DNA of 64,000 bases, from positions 111,750-175,749 of the forward strand of contig NZ_VAHD01000006.1 of assembly GCF_005876985.1 (NCBI RefSeq), written 5' to 3'. Origin of the DNA: Rhodoferax bucti (lineage in GTDB: Bacteria > Pseudomonadota > Gammaproteobacteria > Burkholderiales > Burkholderiaceae_C). Position 1 is the stretch's first letter. Every line of letters begins with the position of its first letter. A program made the position numbers and the translations under genes. Positions 50,222 to 58,555 of this stretch are shown piece by piece. The notes under the pieces are model-generated. The model worked only from the letters and a program-made list of their open reading frames with translations. It did no database searches and was not told where the DNA came from.

Positions 50222-50931
50222 GTGGAGCCCCTCTGATTCGCCTACAGGATGTGTCGGTGGCACTCACCCCGCGCCACGGAGCACCGCTGGCGCTGGAGGG
50301 GGTGAGTCTCCACATCCACGCTGGCGAGCGGGTGGCGCTGGTAGGGTCCAACGGCAGTGGCAAGTCCACGCTGTTGCGGGTTCTCCACGGTTTGCAGCAA
50401 CCCGTGTCCGGCCAATTGCTACGCGACGCTGCCTTGCGCCAGGCCATGCTGTTCCAGCGCCCCGTGTTGCTGCGCTTGACGGTGCAAAACAATCTGGCGC
50501 TGGGCTTGTGGCTGCAAGGAACCCCGTGGCGGCAGGCCCGTCACCAGGCTTTGCAAGTGCTTCACGATACAGGGCTGGAGGATGTCGCCCAGCGGCGCGG
50601 CCGCCAGCTCTCGGTCGGCCAGACGCAGCGGGTGGCGCTGGCGCGGGCTTTGGCCCTGAAGCCGGAGCTGTTGTTGCTCGACGAGCCCACCGCCAGCCTG
50701 GACCCGCATTCCAAACGCTTGGTGGAGGCCACGGTGCAGGGCTTTGCGGGCACCATGGTGTTTGCCAGCCACAACCTCGGCCAGGTGAAGCGCCTGGCCA
50801 CCCGGGTGGTCTACCTAGAGCAGGGTCGCCTGCTGGTGGACCTGCCGGTGCAGGCGTTTTTTGACCACGCGGTGTTGCAGGCCCATTCTGCAGACGCCGC
50901 CAATTTTGTAAAAGGAGAGGGAGTCGTATGA
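50218..50931 (+). CDS. tupC: Tungstate ABC transporter ATP-binding protein TupC
   Basis: 237-residue ATPase energising the tungstate importer. Walker A GSNGSGKST (43-51), Q-loop in MLFQRPVLL, signature LSVGQTQR (Val replaces the usual second Gly), Walker B LLLLDEPTASLD and the switch His in FASHNLGQ. No C-terminal regulatory domain is present, as in TupC. Overlaps both neighbours by ATGA, giving a tight tupB-tupC-tupA order. Confidence 0.92.
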   Translation: MSGAPLIRLQDVSVALTPRHGAPLALEGVSLHIHAGERVALVGSNGSGKSTLLRVLHGLQQPVSGQLLRDAALRQAMLFQRPVLLRLTVQNNLALGLWLQGTPWRQARHQALQVLHDTGLEDVAQRRGRQLSVGQTQRVALARALALKPELLLLDEPTASLDPHSKRLVEATVQGFAGTMVFASHNLGQVKRLATRVVYLEQGRLLVDLPVQAFFDHAVLQAHSADAANFVKGEGVV

Positions 50932-51755
50932 AACGTTTGATATCTTTTGGGGCTCTAGCGCCCGTCCGTTCTGCGTTAGCAGCTATTGTTTTGGTAGCGA
51001 GCGGCGCGCTGCACGCGCAGGTGTTGGTGATGGCGTCCACCACCTCCACCGAGCAATCCGGCTTGTTTGCCCACCTGTTGCCCGCCTTCAAGGCCGCCAC
51101 CGGGGTGGATGTGAAAGTGGTCGCCGTGGGTACCGGCCAGGCCATCGATATGGGCCGCCGTGGTGACGCGGATGTGCTCTTCGTGCACGACCAGGTGGCT
51201 GAAGAAAAGCTGGTGCAAGAGGGGTTTGCCACCAAGCGCCTGCCCGTCATGTACAACGACTTTGTGCTGGTGGGGCCTGCAGCAGACACGGTGGGTGTGC
51301 GTGGCAAGGATATTCTGGCTGCGTTCAAAAAGCTCGCTGCATCGCCCGCGAGCTTTATCTCCCGCGGCGACCGTAGCGGCACCCATGCCGCCGAGCTGCG
51401 CTACTGGAAAGCCATAGGCACCGAGGTACCCAAGTTCGCCGGTTACCGCGAATGCGGTTGCGGCATGGGTCCAGCCTTGAATATTGCTGCGTCTACCGCA
51501 GGCTATGTACTCACCGATCGTGGCACTTGGCTCAACTTCAAGAACCGCGCCGATCTCGTGGTGCTGGTGGAGGGCGACAAGCAACTCTTCAACCAGTACG
51601 GTGTGTTGCCGGTCAACCCCGCCAAGCATCCGCACGTCAATACGACCGATGCGGCGAAATTTGTGGATTGGGTGACCTCGGCAGCCGGCCAAGGCGTCAT
51701 CGCTGGCTACAAAATCGGGGGTGAGCAACTTTTCTTCCCGAATGCCAAAAACTGA
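50928..51755 (+). CDS. tupA: Tungstate-binding periplasmic protein TupA
   Basis: 275-residue substrate-binding protein of the oxyanion importer. A signal peptide (about 1-31, ending GALHAQ) leads into VLVMASTTSTEQSGLFAHLL, the STTS anion-binding motif of TupA, followed by VAVGTGQAIDMGRRGDADVL and the ISRGDRSGTHAAE segment. These favour TupA (tungstate) over ModA. The signal peptide is encoded by a copy of the dispersed repeat. Overlaps tupC by ATGA. AAAGGAGAGGGAG is a strong ribosome site. Confidence 0.92.
   Translation: MKRLISFGALAPVRSALAAIVLVASGALHAQVLVMASTTSTEQSGLFAHLLPAFKAATGVDVKVVAVGTGQAIDMGRRGDADVLFVHDQVAEEKLVQEGFATKRLPVMYNDFVLVGPAADTVGVRGKDILAAFKKLAASPASFISRGDRSGTHAAELRYWKAIGTEVPKFAGYRECGCGMGPALNIAASTAGYVLTDRGTWLNFKNRADLVVLVEGDKQLFNQYGVLPVNPAKHPHVNTTDAAKFVDWVTSAAGQGVIAGYKIGGEQLFFPNAKN
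50937..50999. repeat. Dispersed repeat encoding the TupA signal peptide
   Basis: TTGATATCTTTTGGGGCTCT, then AGCGCCCG, GCGTTAGCAGCTATTGTTTT and GGTAGCG match the full repeat layout with both half-sites. It is read in frame as residues about 4-24 of TupA (ISFGALAPVRSALAAIVLVA). Confidence 0.75.
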
Positions 51756-51765
51756 GTCTGCCTCC

Positions 51766-52449
51766 ATGGTCCACGCCTCCGCTTTGACGCTGTCAGACAT
51801 CACCGCTCTGGTGCTTGCAGGCGGGCGCGGCATGCGCATGGGCGGGGTGGACAAAGGGCTGCAACCCTTGCATGGCGTGCCCATGGCCCAGCACGCCTTG
51901 CAGCGCCTGGCCACCCAGCAGGGTGGGCCATACGGTGAAGCTTTGGCGGGCGCCATCGTGAACGCCAACCGCAACCCCGAGATGTACCTCGCCATGGGTG
52001 AGGCCACCTTCGGCTCCGGGCGCGTGCAGGTAGTGCCGGACCGCGATACCGAGTTTGCCGGCCCGCTGGCAGGTTTTCAGGCTGGGCTGGACGTGTGTGC
52101 CACCCCGCTGATGCTCACGGTGCCGTGCGATAGCCCCTTGTTCCCGCTGGATTTGGCGCGGCGCCTGCTGGCCGCCCTGCTGCAAGCCGATGCCGATATG
52201 GCCGTGGTGATGGCCCCGGAAGCCGGCCGCGACGGGCAGGTGGTATTGCGCAGCCAGCCGGTGTTTAGCTTGATGCGCACCACCGTGGCCCCCAGCCTGC
52301 ACGCCTTTCTGGCCAGCGGTGGCCGCAAGGTAGATGCCTGGACGGCCAGCTTGCGGTTGGTGCAAGTTCCTTTCGATGCGCCGGGTGATGACCCGCGTGC
52401 TTTTGCCAATGCCAACACGCTGGACGAACTGCGCCAGCTCGAATCCTGA
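51766..52449 (+). CDS. mobA: Molybdenum cofactor guanylyltransferase MobA
   Basis: 227-residue nucleotidyltransferase converting molybdopterin to MGD, the cofactor form of formate dehydrogenase. It has the N-terminal GTP motif LVLAGGRGMRMGGVDKGLQP, PDRDTEFAGPLAG and the metal-binding PCDSPLFP. ATG 51766 follows the tupA stop; an in-frame ATG at 51742 overlapping tupA would add 8 residues and is also possible. The stop overlaps the moeA start (TGATG). Confidence 0.93.
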   Translation: MVHASALTLSDITALVLAGGRGMRMGGVDKGLQPLHGVPMAQHALQRLATQQGGPYGEALAGAIVNANRNPEMYLAMGEATFGSGRVQVVPDRDTEFAGPLAGFQAGLDVCATPLMLTVPCDSPLFPLDLARRLLAALLQADADMAVVMAPEAGRDGQVVLRSQPVFSLMRTTVAPSLHAFLASGGRKVDAWTASLRLVQVPFDAPGDDPRAFANANTLDELRQLES

Positions 52450-53714
52450 TGAAAACGCTGGACGATATTGCCCGCTCCCTGCAGGGGTACGACCCCCAGG
52501 CCCTGCGCATGGCCGATGCCAATACCTTTATCGACCACTTGGTGGCGCCCGTGCAGGGCACCGAGGTGCTGCCACTGCGCCAATGCTTGGGCCGGGTGCT
52601 GGCCGAGGATGTGATCTCCGGCATGGCCGTGCCCGCACACGACAACTCCGCCATGGACGGCTTTGCCTTCCCCGGCACCGTGCTGGCGGGCCAGACCACC
52701 CTCACCTTGCGCATGGCGGGCACCGCACTGGCTGGCAAGGCGTGGACCGGCAGCCTGAACCCCTGCGAATGCCTCAAGGTGATGACCGGCGCCATCCTGC
52801 CTGCCGGCCTGGACACCGTGGTGCCCCATGAGATGACCACGGTGGAGGGTGATCAGGTCCACATCCCCGCCGACCGCCTGCGTGCTGGCGACAACCGCCG
52901 CCTGCGTGGAGAAGACCTGCAGCTCGGTGGCGTGGCGCTATCAAAAGGGGAGCTGCTCGCGCCCGCATCCATGGGGCTGGCGGCCAGTTTGGGCCTGCAA
53001 ACCTTGCCGGTGCTGCGCCGGTTGAAGGTGGCCTATCTGTCCACCGGGGACGAGGTCATGTCCCCCGGCGAGCCGCTGCGCGAGGGCGCCGTGTTTGACA
53101 GCAACCGCTACACCGTCACCAGCTTGCTGGAGCGCCTGGGCTGCGATGTGATAGAGCTGGGTGTGGTGCGCGACGAGCCCGTGGCACTTGAGGCTGCCTT
53201 CCGCAGCGCAGCCCAGCAGGCTGATGTGATCATCAGCAGCGGCGGCGTGAGCGTGGGCGAGGCCGATTTCACCAAGGGCATGATGGCCAAGCTGGGCGAT
53301 GTGGCGTTCTGGCGCATTGCCATGCGGCCCGGCCGGCCCTTTGCGCTGGGCCGCATCGGCAACACCGTGCTGTTTGGCTTGCCGGGCAACCCTGTGGCGG
53401 TGATGGTGACTTTCCTGTCGCTGGTGCGCCCCGCGCTGCTCAAGATGATGGGGGCCACCCTCAAGCCCTTGCCTTTGTTGCAGGCCCACAGCCTGGAGCC
53501 CATGCGCAAAAAAGCCGGTCGTACCGAATACCAGCGCGGCATCGTCACCACCGGCCCTGACGGGCTGCTGCAGGTGCGCACTACCGGCAACCAAGGCTCG
53601 GGCGTGCTCAGCTCCATGGTGCAGGCCAACGGCCTTATCGTGCTGGGGCACGAGCAGGGCAATGTGGCGGTGGGTGATTTGGTCCGCGTGATGATGTTTG
53701 AAGGCGTGATTTAG
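52449..53714 (+). CDS. moeA: Molybdopterin molybdenumtransferase MoeA
   Basis: 421-residue enzyme inserting Mo or W into adenylylated molybdopterin. Domains follow the MoeA order: N-terminal DNSAMDGFAF, beta-rich domain with MTGAILPAGLDTVVPHE, the MPT-binding domain with STGDEV and SSGGVSVGEADF, GNPVAVMVTF, and the small C-terminal beta barrel. The segment GGVALSKGELLAPASMGLAA is encoded by a repeat-like sequence but matches MoeA at that point. Last gene of the FDH block; GC-rich sequence ends with it. Confidence 0.95.
   Translation: MKTLDDIARSLQGYDPQALRMADANTFIDHLVAPVQGTEVLPLRQCLGRVLAEDVISGMAVPAHDNSAMDGFAFPGTVLAGQTTLTLRMAGTALAGKAWTGSLNPCECLKVMTGAILPAGLDTVVPHEMTTVEGDQVHIPADRLRAGDNRRLRGEDLQLGGVALSKGELLAPASMGLAASLGLQTLPVLRRLKVAYLSTGDEVMSPGEPLREGAVFDSNRYTVTSLLERLGCDVIELGVVRDEPVALEAAFRSAAQQADVIISSGGVSVGEADFTKGMMAKLGDVAFWRIAMRPGRPFALGRIGNTVLFGLPGNPVAVMVTFLSLVRPALLKMMGATLKPLPLLQAHSLEPMRKKAGRTEYQRGIVTTGPDGLLQVRTTGNQGSGVLSSMVQANGLIVLGHEQGNVAVGDLVRVMMFEGVI
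52935..52966. repeat. Repeat-like sequence inside moeA
   Basis: GGCGCTATCAAAAGGGGAGC followed by TGCTCGCGCCCGC carries the CTATCAAAA flank and AGCTGCTCGCGC half-site of the dispersed repeat, in frame within the coding sequence. Confidence 0.55.
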
Positions 53715-54315
53715 TGCGGTTGCTTGTCGTCGCTGACCCGCATTCTGCGAGGTGTTCAGCAGGGTGTTCGTCGTGCTCAGTTGACGGCTATCGACACAAA
53801 GCGATCTCTGATCTGCTTGGATTCATGATCGGGAAGCGGACATTGACGGCCGGCTGCTTTCTCGTAGTCCATCGTCTCGTACACCAATTCACATTCACTA
53901 ATAGTCACGAGCTTTACCCCCGAGCTTGACTGGTTAAGATATTAGATCGTTAATAAATTTCCTCAACGACGGCACCTACCTTTTTGATATCGTACCGTTA
54001 CTCAAACACCAGTCAATTTTATTTTTTCTCCGAAATCGCCACAAGTTTGAAAGTAGTCAAAATTATTTCACATCGATGCAGTAAATGTTGTGGAGTCATC
54101 TCGAAATCTACAAAATGCGGTGCACTTTGGGAAAGTGCATATTTGAAAACCAGAAAACCCAAAAATTAGGCTTTAGGGAAGAATAAATCTCCCATCTCCC
54201 ATCTCCCATCTCTCGTTTATTGAATATCCATAGGATCAAATCACCAGAAAATAAACTCTGATCATGGATAAATCGATTTTTCGAAGATGGTGTAAGGGTG
54301 AAAATGATAAGTGCT
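53715..54315. other. AT-rich stretch without a recognisable gene
   Basis: About 600 bases in which base composition drops sharply after moeA. Only short open frames occur (for example 53984-54169, 61 codons with several Cys), none with a recognisable domain, codon pattern or ribosome site. It contains a 7-base tandem repeat (54189) and ends at a hairpin terminator. No sign of integrase or transposase remnants. Confidence 0.6.
54189..54209. repeat. Tandem 7-mer (CTCCCAT)x3
   Basis: Three exact copies of CTCCCAT, followed by a partial fourth (CTCTCG). A similar three-copy 7-mer occurs at 60901. Confidence 0.9.
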
Positions 54316-54345
54316 AAAAATCAGGAGCCTAAACTCCTGATTTTT
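54316..54345. terminator. Terminator downstream of the PEP-CTERM gene
   Basis: Perfect 12-base stem AAAAATCAGGAG / CTCCTGATTTTT with loop CCTAAA, 14 bases after the stop codon of the leftward gene. On the minus strand it ends in a T tract. Confidence 0.88.
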
Positions 54346-54359
54346 GGTGCCTGCGAACG

Positions 54360-55589
54360 CTAGATGCAGTTTGCTTTGCGGCGCTTCAGAACACCGCCAA
54401 TCAAACCAAGCCCAACCAGCAACATGGCGTAAGTTTCAGGTTCTGGCACTGGTGTGATCGGTGGCAGACTCACCGCTAGCGCAACTGCAGATGGAGAAAG
54501 GTTTCCATTCCCAAAATCAGCTATGTTTTTCGCTAGGCTTGCGGACGCCGCTTTATTCTCCAAGATATTCCACGCAAACGAAGTTGACTGCCCTCTGGTT
54601 CCGTCGTCTTTAATATCCCACGCTGTCTGAGAAAATGCACCGAACACGAGAGATTCTCTGATTTCGGTGCCTGTCGAATCGCTCGAAAGTGCAAAGGACT
54701 TCAAGAAAACATCAGTCATCGCCATCTGCATGAAGGTCACCGGTCCTGCGACACCAGAAGTCACGAATTCAAGCGTGGCTCCGGAAAAAGACTTTCCTTT
54801 AGCTAGACGAGTCAAGGCCGCCGGAATACTTCCGTCAAGATCCTGTGTCCATTCAATGCCGCTAGCCACTGTTTTTCCAGTTACTAATCCAGCAGCCCTC
54901 GAAATACTATTTGGCGTAGTAAAACTAAACTGTGCCGTATTCAACTTAATCCAGTTTTCGTAACCTGTAGCATTGCTATCACCTGCAATAACATCTCCGG
55001 AGTTCCCGCCTAGTCGCAAATAAATGCTGGTTTCTCCATTTAAAGCTGCATCGGTTTTCGGGTCCTTGGAAGGTGGCTGCAACCGTTTATCTAGTCCGGT
55101 AAATGTGCCTGTCCCAAGATTGAGTTGAGTCGTTACGACAGGATTAAGAGCTTTTACACCGCTATTTGGTTTATAGGACAGCGTTATGTCATCGAACTTC
55201 ACCGAGCCTGTAACACCAGTCCCACTGGTACTTATGCTGCCTAACAAGAATTTTTGTGCGGAAAGTGAAAGAGCCGCCCCCGTCTCAGAGTCATTGGATG
55301 TAAAGGTTCCAGCGAAGGCCTTTCCAGTAAATTGGTTGGACAGCAAGGTGGGGACGTTTGGCCCGTACTTTTGAGTCCAAGTCAAATCGTCAAAAACAAC
55401 TTTCCCGGCATACATCCTCGATGGCTCTACGGCAATGGTTTGTGTTACACCCCACGTAAAACTGTCAACCTTGGTTGAACCCCCTGGCAATGTCAAAGTG
55501 AGGTTCGCTTGCGCGAATGATGGTGCTGCCCAGAGAGTTAATGCCGCTAATACTGTGGTATTAAGAATTTTTTGATGAATTTTTATCAT
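54360..55589 (-). CDS. PEP-CTERM sorting-domain protein with two Hcp-like domains
   Basis: 409 residues: signal peptide (about 1-28, ending PSFAQA), a two-repeat body, and a C-terminal PEP-CTERM signal (VPEPETYAMLLVGLGLIGGV then KRRK, about 381-405) for exosortase sorting. The second repeat (about 205-345) has the pattern SGIEWTQDLDGSIPAALTRL, AKGKSFSGATLEFVTSG and a repeated beta-strand ending FSQTAWDI, resembling the Hcp/T6SS tube-protein fold; the first (about 30-160) repeats it as LTWTQKYGPNVPTLLSNQFT, GKAFAGTFTSND. The match is by eye and remote. The gene is AT-richer than its neighbours, suggesting transfer. Likely an exported surface or matrix protein; no exosortase is in the window. 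Confidence 0.82.
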   Translation of the reverse strand: MIKIHQKILNTTVLAALTLWAAPSFAQANLTLTLPGGSTKVDSFTWGVTQTIAVEPSRMYAGKVVFDDLTWTQKYGPNVPTLLSNQFTGKAFAGTFTSNDSETGAALSLSAQKFLLGSISTSGTGVTGSVKFDDITLSYKPNSGVKALNPVVTTQLNLGTGTFTGLDKRLQPPSKDPKTDAALNGETSIYLRLGGNSGDVIAGDSNATGYENWIKLNTAQFSFTTPNSISRAAGLVTGKTVASGIEWTQDLDGSIPAALTRLAKGKSFSGATLEFVTSGVAGPVTFMQMAMTDVFLKSFALSSDSTGTEIRESLVFGAFSQTAWDIKDDGTRGQSTSFAWNILENKAASASLAKNIADFGNGNLSPSAVALAVSLPPITPVPEPETYAMLLVGLGLIGGVLKRRKANCI

Positions 55590-55968
55590 TTAGGCGCCCT
55601 TTGAGTTAATGCGAGTCCAATTTAGACGTGCTTAGGGGATAGGGCAATAGTCCGAATGAATGAATTTCCCCGATTTTCAGGTGGCGATACACCCGCATTT
55701 TCGAGTAGCAAATAGGATGTCGGCCGTGTAAATGAGATTTACTGGCGGTCAAATCATTTGCTTTCTGCGAGTGACCGACGCGTGCTTGGCGGTCGTTCAG
55801 TCATGCTACAGGCGTGGCTTCTCAGAAGCTAGCAATTACCTTTGTGCAGCACGTCAAAGTTGGGTGCACCCAGAAATTCACATATTCAATGCGCCCAGCC
55901 GCAGCCAGCACTAGGTAAACCCGGCCCGCATTGTTTGTGGCCTTTTGCAAGCTGCTAAGGTTGCGGGC
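55590..55968. other. AT-rich divergent intergenic region
   Basis: About 380 bases between the PEP-CTERM gene and the divergent permease gene. It should hold both promoters. I see no gene, no clear sigma-54 site and no strong palindrome. Base composition returns to GC-rich near its right end. Confidence 0.55.
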
Positions 55969-58485
55969 ATGAATCTCTCTTTCTGGCGCCTGGGCTGGCG
56001 CACCCTTTGGCGCGACGTGCGCTCCGGCGAGCTGCGTTTGTTGATTTTGGCCGTCACCTTGGCGGTGGCTGCACTTACTGCCGTGGGCTTTTTTGCCGAC
56101 CGCTTGCAGGGCGGCTTGCAGCGCGATGCCCGCCAGCTCCTGGGCGGCGATGCCGTGATTTCCAGCGACAACCCGCCGCCCCCAGCCTTTGAGGAGCGCG
56201 CGCGTGCGCTGGGCCTGCAGGTGGTGCACACCCTGGGCTTTCCCACCATGGCCCGCGCCAGTGACGCGCAGGGCGGGGCGGCCAAGCTGGTGGCACTCAA
56301 AACCGTGGAGGCCGGCTACCCCCTGCGCGGCACGCTGCGCATCAGCACCGGCCCCGATACGCCTGACACCCCTACGCGCGACATCCCCGCCCCCGGCCAG
56401 GCGTGGGTGGATGCCGCCTTGCTCGACGCCATTGGCATCCAGGTGGGTGATGCGGTGTTGCTGGGCGATGTGCAGCTCAAGGTGGGCGCCATTCTGGTCA
56501 TCGAGCCCGACCGGGGCGGTGGCTTCATGAACTTTGCCCCCCGCGTCATGCTCAACCAGACGGACATTGCCGCCACCGGGCTCATCCAGCCCGCCAGTCG
56601 CCTGAATTACCGCATGGCGGTGGCCGGCCCGGAAGCCGCCATCAAAACCTATGTGCAGTGGGCGGATGCCCAGGTCAAAGGGGGCGTGCGCGGTGTGCGG
56701 GTGGAGTCGCTGCAAAGCGGCCGGCCTGAAATGAGCCAGACGCTGGACCGCGCCAACAAATTCCTGAGCTTGGTGGCCCTGCTGGCCGCTTTGCTGAGCG
56801 CAGTAGCCGTGTCCCTGGCCGCACGTGCTTTTGCGGCCAACCACCTGGACGACTGCGCCATGCTGCGCGTGCTGGGCCTCTCGCAGCGCACCATCGCGAG
56901 TGCCTATGCGTTTGAGTTCGCGCTGGTCGGCCTGTTTGCCAGCGCTTTAGGCGTGGCTCTGGGCTTTGGGGTGCACTACCTCTTCGTGGCTTTGTTGGCG
57001 GGGCTGGTAGACAGTGCACTGCCCGCCGCCTCGCTCTGGCCGGTGGCGCTGGGCTTGGGCATGGGCCTCACGCTGCTCATGGCCTTTGGCCTGCCGCCTG
57101 TGTTGCAGCTGGCCCAGGTGCCAGCGCTGCGCGTGATCCGCCGCGATGTGGGCAACCTGCGCCCCGCGTCCTTGGGGGTGCTGGCGATTGGCGTGGCCGG
57201 TTTTGCCGCGCTTTTGCTCACCGTGAGCAGCGATTTGACGCTGGGCCTGATCGCCGTGGGCGGCTTCGCAGCGGCCGTGCTGGTGTTTGCAGGCCTGAGC
57301 TGGCTGGCGGTGAAGCTGCTGCGCCGCAGCGTGAACGAGACCACCGCCCCCCGCTGGTTGGTGCTGGCCACGCGCCAGGTGTCGGCCCGCCCCGCCTACA
57401 CGGTGGTGCAGGTGAGCGCCTTGTCCGTGGGGCTGTTGGCCTTGGTGCTGCTGGTGCTCCTGCGCACCGACCTCATCAGCAGCTGGCGCAAAGCCACGCC
57501 GCCGGATGCGCCCAATCGCTTTGTCATCAACGTGATGCCTGAGCAGTCCGAAGCCTTCCAGAAAGCGCTGACCACCCAAGGCGTGACCAAGTTCGACTGG
57601 TACCCTATGATTCGCGGCCGGTTGGTGGCAGTGAACAACAAACCGGTATCCCCCGACGATTACACCGAGGATCGCGCCAAGCGCCTGGTGGACCGCGAGT
57701 TCAACCTCTCGCACAGCGCCAAGAACCCGCCGCACAACCTGATTGTGGGCGGCCAATGGACCGAGGAAGAGGCCGGTGCCATCAGCGTGGAAGAGGGCAT
57801 TGCCAAGACTTTGAACCTGAAGCTGGGCGACAGCATGCGCTTTGACATCGGTGGGGTGCAGACTGAGGCCAAGATCACGTCGCTCCGCAAGGTGGACTGG
57901 GGCTCCATGCGCGCCAACTTCTTTGTGATGTTCCCGGTGAGCACCCTCAAGGACGTGCCCAGCACCTACATGGGTGCCTTCAAGGCGCCGGAGACCAAGG
58001 GCTTCGACAACGCCTTGGTGCGCCAATTCCCCAACATCACCAATGTGGACATGACCAGCACCATCAACCAAGTGCAGCGCGTGCTGGACCAAGTGATCCG
58101 TGCGGTGGAGTTTTTGTTCGGCTTCACATTGGCCGCAGGCTTGGTGGTGCTGTTTGCCGCAGTGACTGCCACCCGTGAAGACCGCGCGCGCGAGTTCGCC
58201 ATCATGCGGGCCGTGGGCGCGGGCAGCAGCTTGCTGCGCCAAGTGCAGCGCACCGAGCTGGCGGGCGTGGGCTTGCTGGCGGGCTTTTTGGCCTCCATCG
58301 TGGCGGCGGCCGTGGGCTGGGCGCTGGCGCGCTATGTGTTTGAGTTCGACTGGACGGTGCAACTCTGGGTGCCGCTGGCTGGCGCCGTGGCCGGTGCTGT
58401 GCTGGCACTGGCCGCCGGCTGGTGGGGCCTGCGCGACGTGCTGCGTCGCCCGGTGGTCGAAACCCTGCGCCGAGCTACGAGCTAA
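55969..58485 (+). CDS. YbbP-type ABC transporter permease (FtsX/MacB fold)
   Basis: 838-residue inner-membrane protein: one N-terminal helix (about 22-44), a large periplasmic domain, a first group of helices (about 265-460), a second periplasmic domain (about 480-710) and a last set of helices ending RRPVVETLRRATS. This two-FtsX-module layout matches E. coli YbbP. Such permeases work with an ATPase (YbbA type), which is not adjacent here. Substrate unknown; lipid or lipoprotein handling is suspected for the family. AAGG lies upstream of ATG 55969. Confidence 0.88.
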   Translation: MNLSFWRLGWRTLWRDVRSGELRLLILAVTLAVAALTAVGFFADRLQGGLQRDARQLLGGDAVISSDNPPPPAFEERARALGLQVVHTLGFPTMARASDAQGGAAKLVALKTVEAGYPLRGTLRISTGPDTPDTPTRDIPAPGQAWVDAALLDAIGIQVGDAVLLGDVQLKVGAILVIEPDRGGGFMNFAPRVMLNQTDIAATGLIQPASRLNYRMAVAGPEAAIKTYVQWADAQVKGGVRGVRVESLQSGRPEMSQTLDRANKFLSLVALLAALLSAVAVSLAARAFAANHLDDCAMLRVLGLSQRTIASAYAFEFALVGLFASALGVALGFGVHYLFVALLAGLVDSALPAASLWPVALGLGMGLTLLMAFGLPPVLQLAQVPALRVIRRDVGNLRPASLGVLAIGVAGFAALLLTVSSDLTLGLIAVGGFAAAVLVFAGLSWLAVKLLRRSVNETTAPRWLVLATRQVSARPAYTVVQVSALSVGLLALVLLVLLRTDLISSWRKATPPDAPNRFVINVMPEQSEAFQKALTTQGVTKFDWYPMIRGRLVAVNNKPVSPDDYTEDRAKRLVDREFNLSHSAKNPPHNLIVGGQWTEEEAGAISVEEGIAKTLNLKLGDSMRFDIGGVQTEAKITSLRKVDWGSMRANFFVMFPVSTLKDVPSTYMGAFKAPETKGFDNALVRQFPNITNVDMTSTINQVQRVLDQVIRAVEFLFGFTLAAGLVVLFAAVTATREDRAREFAIMRAVGAGSSLLRQVQRTELAGVGLLAGFLASIVAAAVGWALARYVFEFDWTVQLWVPLAGAVAGAVLALAAGWWGLRDVLRRPVVETLRRATS

Positions 58486-58486
58486 T

Positions 58487-58555
58487 TTGCTATGTTTTTG
58501 ATAGCTGCTAGCGCAAGCGCTATGAGCGCTAGCGGCACTTTTTGTTTGTATTGCT
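58487..58555. repeat. Dispersed palindromic repeat between ybbP-like and haemoglobin genes
   Basis: Full copy: TTTGCTATGTTTTTGATAGC, CTGCTAGCGC, AAGCGCTATGAGCGCTAGCGGC and a T-rich tail. It can form a strong hairpin and supplies the DNA up to the haemoglobin start codon. Confidence 0.8.

Noticed and set aside
53984..54169. 61-codon Cys-containing frame in the AT-rich stretch
   Set aside because: No ribosome site or recognisable motif; stops are expected to be infrequent enough for such a length by chance. Kept only as part of the intergenic description.
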